A DNA stretch of 58,813 nt from Planctomycetota bacterium (GTDB lineage Bacteria > Planctomycetota > Planctomycetia > Pirellulales > Pirellulaceae): positions 1 through 58,813 of the forward strand of contig JAQBZB010000016.1 in NCBI GenBank assembly GCA_027622275.1. Reading direction: 5' to 3'. A program made the translations under genes and the position numbers. A model generated the notes under the pieces. It searched no databases and was not told the DNA's origin. It worked only from the letters and a program-made list of their open reading frames with translations. Position 1 is the stretch's first letter. Each line of letters starts with the position of its first letter. Positions 1 to 7,579 of this stretch are shown in pieces.

Positions 1-1
1 A

Positions 2-229
2 GATAGCACCGAGATCACGACGGAACCGCTATTCCGTAACGCGAGTGGTGGCGACTACCAGCACGTGAAAGGCTCGGCAGCGATCAACTCCGGCAAAGAC
101 CTCTCGCTATTGGTGAGCACCGACATTGAAGGCGTGGCACGTCCGCAGACTCGAGTCTTCGATCTAGGAGCCCACGAGTTCAAAGGAGCTGATGGTGGCT
201 TCCGAATTCTCAAATGGGTCGAGAAGTAG
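2..229 (+). CDS. C-terminal end of a secreted right-handed beta-helix-like protein (partial)
   Basis: This is the last 75 codons of a gene that begins before the window; the frame is open from base 2 to the TAG at 227-229. The tail has an 'INSGKD' segment, then 'DIEGVARPQ' and 'FDLGAHEF'. That pattern closes many planctomycete parallel beta-helix or choice-of-anchor Q type surface proteins, where 'D.G..RPQ' and 'D(I/L)GA.E' end the last coil. The protein would be exported and its substrate cannot be told from the tail. A strong hairpin follows about 35 bases downstream, consistent with this being the end of the transcription unit. Confidence 0.6.
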   Translation, partial: DSTEITTEPLFRNASGGDYQHVKGSAAINSGKDLSLLVSTDIEGVARPQTRVFDLGAHEFKGADGGFRILKWVEK

Positions 230-263
230 TCTTGACGCCTTTCAACAAGATCACCTTCGGTCT

Positions 264-296
264 AACAGCCCGGCCGCGATTCGCGATCGGGCTGTT
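264..296 (+). terminator. Hairpin terminator-like inverted repeat
   Basis: AACAGCCCG at 264-272 pairs with CGGGCTGTT at 288-296, extended inward by partly paired GC-rich bases. It lies 35 nt after the stop of the upstream gene. No clear T-tract follows, so it may act with Rho or only stabilise the 3' end. Confidence 0.5.
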
Positions 297-298
297 GG

Positions 299-606
299 CG
301 TTCGACGGCAGTCAGCAGTCACCAATCGGTGATGTTGTCCGACGTTTTCTTCCCTGACTTGGCGGGAGAAGAAGTAGGTCTCGCTCGCCGAGCGTGACCT
401 GGCACGACAGGGAGTCGCAGATCTTGCTCGACGAGCCTTGTTGCCACCTCCATCCTTTGCCTCCGCCGACGCGGTGAGGTCCCTTCCGGCGGAAGGGATC
501 TACTTGGCCTCTTTCTTGCCAATTCGTCCGTCTGACGAACCGCGTGTGAGCAAAGATTGCGGATCGGCGGACAACATTGATAAATTCATAACCTAAGCTT
601 TCCGTA
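299..606. other. Gap with no supported gene
   Basis: The stretch between the terminator-like hairpin and the leader of the next gene has only short open frames on the minus strand with arginine-rich, low-complexity translations. I see no ribosome site, motif or recognisable protein here. It probably carries the promoter of the downstream TadG-like gene, but I cannot point to convincing -35/-10 boxes. Confidence 0.4.
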
Positions 607-648
607 GATCCTGGGGGGGTAACTTCCATGGCGCAATGCCCCAGGATC
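607..648 (+). promoter_or_regulatory. Leader hairpin just upstream of the TadG-like gene
   Basis: GATCCTGGGG (607-616) is perfectly complementary to CCCCAGGATC (639-648), with a 22-nt loop. The right arm ends a few bases before the GAGG ribosome site at 652-655. A 10-bp stem this close to the start could modulate translation or mRNA stability; this is inference from structure only. Confidence 0.35.
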
Positions 649-664
649 GCCGAGGAGTGAAACC

Positions 665-2788
665 ATGCAAATCAAACATCCAAAAATCTCGTCGACGTCA
701 GCCGGTAACCAACGAAGGACAGCTCGCTCCAGTCGCCCACGTCCGGGTGCGATTGCAGTGTTGATGGCGGTCCTGTTGGTGATTCTCCTGGGGATGGTGG
801 CTTTCGCGGTTGACGTTGGCTACATTTCCCTGGCACGGACCGAGCTGCAAGCCAGCGTGGATTCGTCGGCCTTGGCGGCGGCTTCCGTGATGTTTGGCGA
901 AAAGCCGCTGGAAAACTCGCGGGCCGAAGCGGCAAAGTTCGCTGCGCTACATCGGGTCGCTGGGGATGCACACAATTTGGATCCTCAAGGGGTCGAACTG
1001 GGTGTCTGGGATCGACAAACCCGTGCCTTCACGCCCCTCGGCAATGGGCAGTCGGGCAACGCCGCACGTGTTACGTCAAAGGTGCAGAACGTCGCTACGT
1101 TCTTCGGACCCGTGTTGGGCCAAGATCGCTTCGCGGTGAGCGCTTCCGCCGTCGTGTCGACCAAGCCTCGCGAGTTTGCCTTCGTGGTCGACTTGTCTGG
1201 CTCGATGAATGACGATACCGAACCGTGTTGGGCGACGCAGGAAATCTCGGCCAAGTTTGGTGCGGCGACAGCTGCGGAGTTGGTGCAGAAGATCTACGAC
1301 GACTTCGGCTTTGGCACGGGGCCTGGCGTGCTGGAACACGTGGGCACCGGCCTGGACATCACGCTTGACAACCTTGCCTATGCGGATCTGACCAGCGACA
1401 TCAGCCCGCTCGTCAGTCACGGCGATCCGTATTACCGCATCAATACCGGCGACAACGAGTCGACGCGAAAAATCAAATCCTATCGCTGGATCATCGACAA
1501 TCAAATTCGCCGTACGATGCCGCGTTTCGATCCGGCAGCGGGCAACCCGCTGCGGCCGACTGCCGACAGCCGGATCTCGGATAACTATCGGTTCTGGGAC
1601 ACGTACCTGGACTACGTGCTGGGGACGGTGACCATCGGAGCTGCAAACGGCGACGGGAGCACGCCTCCCGGAGGCGATCCCAATAAGTTCGGATTCGTTC
1701 CCGCCGCACCCGTGCCGGCGAAGATCGATTCCGGGCGCTGGCTGTTCGCGCAATTTCCCACCTCGTTTACCGCCGTGCTGTTCGCGGCCAACACGGCTCG
1801 TGGCGGACCACCGTTCAATCGTGGTTACCTGCCAACAGGCCAGGATTGGAGGCGGCTGTACAACGACAATCCTGCGAACAACATTCTCAACAACCCGAAC
1901 CGGTCGAGTTTTCCGAATGCGGACGAGTCGATTCCGGATAGCTTCTTGGACAAGATCGGTTACCAGACGTTTGTCCAATTCATGATGGACTTCGGTCGAG
2001 ATATGCAGGCCCACGACTGGGCGAATTTCGGTTTGCTGACGCCCTTGGCCATCGGCAGCGGCTCTTGTCCTCGAGTGTTTGAGTCAACTCCGCACGGCAA
2101 GTACGCCTTTCCTCCACGAACTCAGCCGATGCACTCGGCTCGCCGGTCGCTGATTGTGGCGCTCGAGGAAGTACGTGAGCACAACCAGGGGAGTGGAGAC
2201 GAACAGGGACGCGACTGGGTGTCGGTTGTCAGTTTCGATCGGCCTGGTGCAGCCTTGTTACAACATCCGTTAGGAGGAAAAACGGCCGATCTTCAGAATG
2301 CCATCAATACGTGTGTGGATCTGCAAGCCAGCAACGACAATGGCAGTTCGACGGTCATGGAAGAGGGCTTGATTATCGCTCTGAACCACTTGCGGCCGGC
2401 TTCAGAAAACGGTCTTGGACGCGAGACAACGCATCGGGTTGTGGTCGTGGTGACCGATGGATTGCCGACCGGGATGGTGTCGAATTCGTCTGCCATCGCG
2501 GCCTACACGAACAGCCTTCCGGCCTCGCGTCGCGGTCACTTTTACGGTACCAATGACGAACGCGACGCCGCATTGATGCGTGTCGCCCAGATGGGTGACT
2601 TGGGGTGGGATGTCTATGCGGTTGGCGTTGGCGCGGGGGTCGACAATGGTTTCATGACGCGGATGGCGCTGCTAGGTAACACGAAGCAACCCTATCTCGC
2701 AGGCGCTGATCCCGCCTCCTACGAACGGCAGCTGACGGAGTTATTGCGCGAGATCTTGAACAAGTCACGTTTGCAACTGGTCGACTGA
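665..2788 (+). CDS. TadG-like pilus-assembly protein with a VWA domain
   Basis: A 707-residue protein. The N-terminus is basic and followed by one hydrophobic segment (about residues 29-53, ending 'FAVDVGYI') and an alanine-rich 'SSALAAA' stretch, the signature of TadE/TadG-like Flp pilus assembly proteins. A von Willebrand factor A domain starts near residue 170 with the metal-ion site 'DLSGSM'. It is interrupted by an insertion of roughly 300 residues (about 190-490) and resumes with 'DWVSVVSF', 'GSSTVMEEG' and 'VVVVVTDGLPTG'. It is probably anchored in the inner membrane with the VWA part outside the cytoplasm. ATG 665 has a GAGG site 9 nt upstream. No other tad genes are beside it, so it may act alone as a surface or envelope VWA protein. 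Confidence 0.75.
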   Translation: MQIKHPKISSTSAGNQRRTARSSRPRPGAIAVLMAVLLVILLGMVAFAVDVGYISLARTELQASVDSSALAAASVMFGEKPLENSRAEAAKFAALHRVAGDAHNLDPQGVELGVWDRQTRAFTPLGNGQSGNAARVTSKVQNVATFFGPVLGQDRFAVSASAVVSTKPREFAFVVDLSGSMNDDTEPCWATQEISAKFGAATAAELVQKIYDDFGFGTGPGVLEHVGTGLDITLDNLAYADLTSDISPLVSHGDPYYRINTGDNESTRKIKSYRWIIDNQIRRTMPRFDPAAGNPLRPTADSRISDNYRFWDTYLDYVLGTVTIGAANGDGSTPPGGDPNKFGFVPAAPVPAKIDSGRWLFAQFPTSFTAVLFAANTARGGPPFNRGYLPTGQDWRRLYNDNPANNILNNPNRSSFPNADESIPDSFLDKIGYQTFVQFMMDFGRDMQAHDWANFGLLTPLAIGSGSCPRVFESTPHGKYAFPPRTQPMHSARRSLIVALEEVREHNQGSGDEQGRDWVSVVSFDRPGAALLQHPLGGKTADLQNAINTCVDLQASNDNGSSTVMEEGLIIALNHLRPASENGLGRETTHRVVVVVTDGLPTGMVSNSSAIAAYTNSLPASRRGHFYGTNDERDAALMRVAQMGDLGWDVYAVGVGAGVDNGFMTRMALLGNTKQPYLAGADPASYERQLTELLREILNKSRLQLVD

Positions 2789-2914
2789 TTTGCTCAAACC
2801 GCACGCCCTGCGAAACGAGCCGGTCGAGGTTCGGCGTTTCGATGACCGGGTCGTCAACTAAACGCTGTCCGAAGAGACTGGAGACCGCGTGATTACTGCT
2901 CGTGAGGCACTCTG

Positions 2915-4141
2915 CTAAGCCTCAAACGCGTCCACCGGATCATAACTGCCATCGAGCACCGACTTGCTCGGCCAACCCAGCCACGATTCCAACACGGTGG
3001 CGTAGACTTGGCGGAAATCCGTGTGGAACTTCAGATCGCCGTCCTCCAAATCCGTCAGGCTCGGATGATCGCCAATCACTCCGGCGCGGACTTTATTGCC
3101 CGCCAGGAACATGGGTGCCGCCGCGCCGTGATCGGTCCCTTCGCTCGCGTTTTCTTCGACGCGCCGGCCGAATTCGCTGAACGCGAGCACGGCGACTCGA
3201 TCGCCGTGCCCTTGATGTTTGATGTCCTTGATGAACGACGAGACAGCGCCGCCGAGTTGACTCAATAGCACGGCGTGAGCGGCCGGCTGTTGCGAGTGTG
3301 TGTCGAATCCGTCGAGCGTGACGTAGTAGACACGTGTCCCGAGACCGGCGTCGATCAACTGGGCAACCGTCTTTAGCTTCGTGGCAAGGTCGCTTTCGGG
3401 GTAGTCAATCGGTGTCTTGTAATCGCGGCTGGCTTCCTCGACGCGCTGGCTCGCTGACAAGGCGACGGTCGTCGTGGATTGCAAGAAGTCCAGAATCGAA
3501 TCGCTCTCCTGGCGCGCGGACGACGCCAGCTTCGAGATTGTCGAACGGACCTCCTTGTCGCCGCTGTCATTCAGACGAAAACCCTCCAGCGAACTGATCG
3601 AGGGTACTCGCACATCTTCGGCCGTCAAAGCGAACGGCTGCTTCTCGTGGCCGAGGTGAAATGCCAGCGAGACTCCCGACCTGTTGGCTTGCGAAGCGTC
3701 CAGATACCGACCTAGCCAGCCGGTGGTGCGCGTATCGCTCTTCCGTTGGCAGGTGTGCCAAATATCCATCGACTCGAAGTGGGAGCGGTTTGGATTGTCG
3801 TAGCCGACGCCTTGCACGATCGCCAGACTGTTATCTTCCAACAAATCAGCAAAGCCGCGGGCCGACGGATGAAAGCCGAGCGCGTCGTTGATCTTCAGGA
3901 CGTCACTCGCCGGAATCGCCAACTTAGGACGGCTGCCGCGATACGCCGGGTCGGAAAATGGAACCACCGTGTTCAGTCCGTCGTTCCCGCCGGACAACTG
4001 CACGACGACCAGGATCGTTTCTTTGTCGTCGGTGCTGGCGACCGCAGCTGCGCGAAGGAATCCGGGGACGGTCGCTCCGAGTGACACGACTGCCGATGTG
4101 CCGAGGGTTGTCTTCAGGAATTCCCGTCGGTTCGATCTCAT
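2915..4141 (-). CDS. DUF1501 protein, DUF1800-partner subfamily
   Basis: 408 residues with a twin-arginine-type signal ('SNRREFLKTTLGTSAVV'), so probably exported folded. It has the DUF1501 landmarks 'QLSGGNDGLNTVVP' near the N-terminus and 'FSEFGRRVEENASEGTDHGAA' near residue 320. This 'EFGRR.EN.S.GTDHG' version differs from the 'EFGRTPK.N...RDHW' version in the other six copies of the window and is the one typically found beside DUF1800. DUF1501 is related by fold to the alkaline phosphatase/sulfatase superfamily, but its activity is not established. It lies 34 nt after DUF1800 on the same strand, and ATG 4141 has an AAGGA site 7 nt upstream. Family assignment is firm, function unknown. Confidence 0.85.
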   Translation of the reverse strand: MRSNRREFLKTTLGTSAVVSLGATVPGFLRAAAVASTDDKETILVVVQLSGGNDGLNTVVPFSDPAYRGSRPKLAIPASDVLKINDALGFHPSARGFADLLEDNSLAIVQGVGYDNPNRSHFESMDIWHTCQRKSDTRTTGWLGRYLDASQANRSGVSLAFHLGHEKQPFALTAEDVRVPSISSLEGFRLNDSGDKEVRSTISKLASSARQESDSILDFLQSTTTVALSASQRVEEASRDYKTPIDYPESDLATKLKTVAQLIDAGLGTRVYYVTLDGFDTHSQQPAAHAVLLSQLGGAVSSFIKDIKHQGHGDRVAVLAFSEFGRRVEENASEGTDHGAAAPMFLAGNKVRAGVIGDHPSLTDLEDGDLKFHTDFRQVYATVLESWLGWPSKSVLDGSYDPVDAFEA

Positions 4142-4175
4142 GGCCGGTTCCTTCTGCTCGCGGTCCAGCGAACTG

Positions 4176-5534
4176 TTACATGACTTGAAACTCCGGAATC
4201 GTGCTGAGCGCGTGAATCGCTTCGGCGATGCGCTCGCTTCGATCTCCGTTGCGGTTGATGACTTCGACTAACTGTTCTTTAACGGTTTGTGGCGGCTGCA
4301 CGGCCAGCGTCAACTCCAGGAGCTTATCGACGATCGCCGGAGCTGAATTCGCATCGAGCCGGTTGAAATACTCATTCAGGTTCCCGCTCGCGAAACGTGT
4401 GTTTTCATCGCGAATGATTCGGCCAATCACGTTCGCCCGCCCCAACAGCGTGGAGGAATTGATCCACGCCCGCCCGCCATCCCACCCCTTCACATTAGGC
4501 GGATAGAAGAGTCCCTGGCCGAGTTGATTCAAGTCGTCACCGAGTTGATAGGCGTTCGTTGATCCTTCGAGCGTCCGCAGCAGCCCGACCACGAGATCGA
4601 CTGGTGAACGGACTTTGCGCCCGATCACATGCTCGGAATAAAAGAGCTGGCTGGTAAGCATCCGCCGCACGACGTGGCTGATGTCCCACTCGTGCTCCCG
4701 CAACTCGTTTGCCAGCGGTTCCACCAGTTCGTCACTGGCGGCGGGCTCGTCGAACATAAAGTAACGAATCAGCTTGCTAACGATAAACTGTGGGGCAGCC
4801 GGCTGGTCGAGCACGACGTCGATCGATTTGCCTTCCGGCAGCGGGCCGCTGTGGCCGAGGACTGATTTCATTCCCGGGTCGTGTTGAAATTGATTGAAGC
4901 GGAACTTGCCGCGGCGAATCTCCCAGCCCGTGAAGCAGCGGGCCAGCTCTTGGATATCGTTCTCGCTATAGTTTCCCTCGCCCAGGCAAAACAATTCCAT
5001 CAACTCGCGGGCGTAGTTTTCGTTCGGATGGGCCTTGCGGTTCGTAATCGAATCAAGGTAGGTGAGCATCGCCGGGTCGCGTGAGATGGCATGAGTCAGT
5101 TTTCCGAAATCGCCCAACGCGAACTGGCGAAAGAGGCGATTCTGGTTGTACATCGTTTCGGCATCTTCGACCTTTGCCGCACTCGTTGCGAAGTGTCCGT
5201 GCCAGAAGAGCGTTGTCTTTTCGAGCAGCGGATGCGGTGTGCGGAGCATCACGTAGCTCCACCAAGCCGAAAGGTTTTTTGGATCGCCGGACGCCAGAAT
5301 CGTCTTCGCAAAGGCATCGCTCTCCAACTCGAACGCGGCATCCAACCGGGGAGAAACCAAGTCCGCGACAATCTCCTCCGGACCTTTCTCAACCGCAGCG
5401 TCGATCTCTTGTGACGTGGCACCAAAGCCGGCCCGCCGCAGCAAGTGGGCAGCACGTCCCCGGTTCCAGGGTTGTTCCTCCGAGGCCCGGTAGGGCAACC
5501 AAGCCCAGGTCGGGTCGATGGCGGTAGTCTTCAT
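4176..5534 (-). CDS. DUF1800 domain protein
   Basis: 452 residues, no obvious signal peptide. DUF1800 hallmarks run through the whole length: 'HLLRRAGFGATSQEID' near residue 29, 'WWSYVMLRTPHPLLEKTTLFWHGHFA' near 90, 'NYARELMELFCLGEG' near 165, 'RCFTGWEI', and 'YPPNVKGWDGGRAWINSSTLL' near 340. The family is widespread in planctomycetes and nearly always paired with a DUF1501 gene; its biochemical role is unknown. It sits between a DUF3352-like gene (18 nt upstream) and DUF1501 (34 nt downstream), all on the minus strand, so a three-gene operon is likely. Start ATG 5534 has AGAGAAG upstream and leaves the domain complete. Confidence 0.85.
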   Translation of the reverse strand: MKTTAIDPTWAWLPYRASEEQPWNRGRAAHLLRRAGFGATSQEIDAAVEKGPEEIVADLVSPRLDAAFELESDAFAKTILASGDPKNLSAWWSYVMLRTPHPLLEKTTLFWHGHFATSAAKVEDAETMYNQNRLFRQFALGDFGKLTHAISRDPAMLTYLDSITNRKAHPNENYARELMELFCLGEGNYSENDIQELARCFTGWEIRRGKFRFNQFQHDPGMKSVLGHSGPLPEGKSIDVVLDQPAAPQFIVSKLIRYFMFDEPAASDELVEPLANELREHEWDISHVVRRMLTSQLFYSEHVIGRKVRSPVDLVVGLLRTLEGSTNAYQLGDDLNQLGQGLFYPPNVKGWDGGRAWINSSTLLGRANVIGRIIRDENTRFASGNLNEYFNRLDANSAPAIVDKLLELTLAVQPPQTVKEQLVEVINRNGDRSERIAEAIHALSTIPEFQVM

Positions 5535-5552
5535 CGGGCTTCTCTTGAGGAG

Positions 5553-7298
5553 TTAATCGGCGACGTAATCAATTTCCAGGGACGCCCGCACCGTGCCGTC
5601 GCTTGCGCCCAGATCGATCGACACGCTCTCCGCCGCGGCCAACAGCTCAAGCAGATCGCCGATCGTCCGCTCGGCTTCTTCCTTGCTGTGCCCCTCGGAC
5701 AACATGTTCTGGGCCACGAGCTGGGGACGGTTGTCGGCGAGGATGTCGCTAACTCCGCTCACGTTCAGCTTGATAGTCGAGTTCAAATCGGTGCTCGGTT
5801 TCGAACCCTTGCCCACCGATCGGGCAAGTTCTCGCGCGAGCGCGGTCGAACTCGACACGACGAAGTGTTCGCCGGCAAACGCAATCGCCGGCGAGAAGTT
5901 GTAGTTGATCTTCAAGCCCCCAGGACTCGCGTCTTTCTCGACAAGATAGGTGGCACTGACCAACTGAAAGGTGTCTTCCTTCTCAATATCGAGGTCGAGT
6001 TGCGGTTGCCCGTTCATCGATCCAGTGATGTTCAGAAATCCGATCAAACTTTGGTACGTCCGCCGGAATTCGGGACCGACCGTTTCGGGGTCCTTCAGGC
6101 GGAAGACGGCGGCGAACGCGGGCAGCTTGATCGCGGGTTGCGGCGTGCCGTCTTCGCAGGTCTGCCTTGCCACGACGAATTGGAATTCAGGGTGAACTTC
6201 GCCGAGTATCTCTTCACCAAAGTCTTTGCCGGAGAACAGCGTTGACAGGACGCTTTCGGCCTGAGCAAATTGATCGACGATGTTGTCCTTGAACAGATCG
6301 CCGGCCCGCAGCCACATCGTCGACAGGTCGCGGTACGTGGAAAGTGCCAGCAGTTGATTCGAGACTTGAATCGGAGCGGGTGCCCGGCCATTGCCGTCGG
6401 GACCGAAAAAGTATTCGCGGGCCTCGGTCGTCCAGTCTTGTTGATGAGGCGATGCGAACTCGAGTCGCGTATGCTGTTGATCGAGTGTCAACGAGGCCGT
6501 CACGTACGGTGTGTGTTGGAGCGTATCCAGCACGCCGCCGACGAGCAGTTCGGCAACGGGGTTGTCCGTCTTCCCCGAGAATACATCTTTGGCAATGCCA
6601 CCCTTGCGAATGGCCTCGACGTTGACGTAGCCCCAAGCTGTCGCCGCTCCCGCCGCTTTCGAGCGTGCGTCTTGGAATTGGGCATTCGTCGCGAGAGTGT
6701 TTTCCGGCGTGTCGAGCAAAGCGTCCAAGACCGCTTTGCCAGATTCGGGCTTGTTGGTCACGGCAAGCCAACGGCCCCAGGTCGCGATCTTCGCCTGATC
6801 GATCTGGTACGCGGTGATGCCACGATACTCACCCGAATTCACAGGATCGGAATTGCCCGCATCCTTGGCTGCCGCGCGGGCCAGTTCGATGATCGTGTCG
6901 AGCAGTTTCGGGGCGGCCTCTTCATCGCGAGCTTTCACCAACAGCGTGGCACCCTGCGTTTCGGCGTCAAAGCCGATGGCGATCCCGCCTTCCGTCACCG
7001 ACTGCAAGACGCGCTGCCAGCTCTGTCCAAGCTTGGCCTCGACAATGGCGAGCGCCGCCTTGAACTGCAGGAACTGTTTCGTTTCGTACGCGTCGCGCAC
7101 TCCCTGCAGTTTCTCGATCCGCTGACGCAACGGATGACTTTCGAAGAGTTCGAGCACCATCCCCGGCTCGGGAATCTCGGCGTAGAGAATGGTGGTGGGC
7201 GGGAGCAGGTCCGCTGCCGTGCGATCATCCGCGAGACCGGTCGCAGACAGGAGCAGCACCAGTAGCACGCTAAGTCCGGCATTTCGAAAGGCGACCAC
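5553..7298 (-). CDS. Secreted DUF3352-like protein
   Basis: 581 residues starting at GTG 7298, with a GAGGAG ribosome site about 9 nt upstream. The first 23 residues are a Sec signal ending 'LSATGLADD'. The mature part begins 'LLPPTTILYAEIPEPGMVLELF' and has alternating segments in which 'LDLIVARQ'-like strands and 'GGLKINYNFSPAIAFAGEHFVVSSS' recur, the pattern of DUF3352-like or planctomycete 'hypothetical protein with two-fold repeat' families. It resembles the 594-residue product at 38746-40530 in layout ('LLPAETLAYVRIANVPELVEKF'). The function is unknown; a periplasmic or surface structural role is a guess. First gene of the probable operon with DUF1800 and DUF1501. Confidence 0.6.
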   Translation of the reverse strand: MVAFRNAGLSVLLVLLLSATGLADDRTAADLLPPTTILYAEIPEPGMVLELFESHPLRQRIEKLQGVRDAYETKQFLQFKAALAIVEAKLGQSWQRVLQSVTEGGIAIGFDAETQGATLLVKARDEEAAPKLLDTIIELARAAAKDAGNSDPVNSGEYRGITAYQIDQAKIATWGRWLAVTNKPESGKAVLDALLDTPENTLATNAQFQDARSKAAGAATAWGYVNVEAIRKGGIAKDVFSGKTDNPVAELLVGGVLDTLQHTPYVTASLTLDQQHTRLEFASPHQQDWTTEAREYFFGPDGNGRAPAPIQVSNQLLALSTYRDLSTMWLRAGDLFKDNIVDQFAQAESVLSTLFSGKDFGEEILGEVHPEFQFVVARQTCEDGTPQPAIKLPAFAAVFRLKDPETVGPEFRRTYQSLIGFLNITGSMNGQPQLDLDIEKEDTFQLVSATYLVEKDASPGGLKINYNFSPAIAFAGEHFVVSSSTALARELARSVGKGSKPSTDLNSTIKLNVSGVSDILADNRPQLVAQNMLSEGHSKEEAERTIGDLLELLAAAESVSIDLGASDGTVRASLEIDYVAD

Positions 7299-7344
7299 TG
7301 CGATTCTCCTCGGGGTATCGGGCGGGATGAATCAAACTTGCCGC

Positions 7345-7350
7345 ATTATA
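7345..7350 (-). promoter_or_regulatory. Candidate -10 box for the minus-strand operon
   Basis: A perfect TATAAT on the minus strand, about 50 nt upstream of the GTG start at 7298. No good -35 box sits 16-18 nt further upstream, so this is only a candidate. Confidence 0.25.
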
Positions 7351-7579
7351 CCTATGGCCGGGCCGCTGCGTTTCATAAATTGCGAAAAAGTTGCGGCCAA
7401 CCGAGTGGCGGCATGAACACCGTAGCCATCCTTTGATCCCTTCGGGACTAAGGAAGATGTTCAATGTACACTCCTTGGATTAGATTCGGCGCTACACACC
7501 CTCGCGAACTCCGATCGATTGCGCAGTACGAGATGGGATACCGCTGCACCACGAATCAATCCCTCCGGTGGAGAACACG

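Noticed and set aside
1076-2014. 312-codon minus open frame
   Set aside because: Shadow of the TadG/VWA gene; no ribosome site or recognisable domain.
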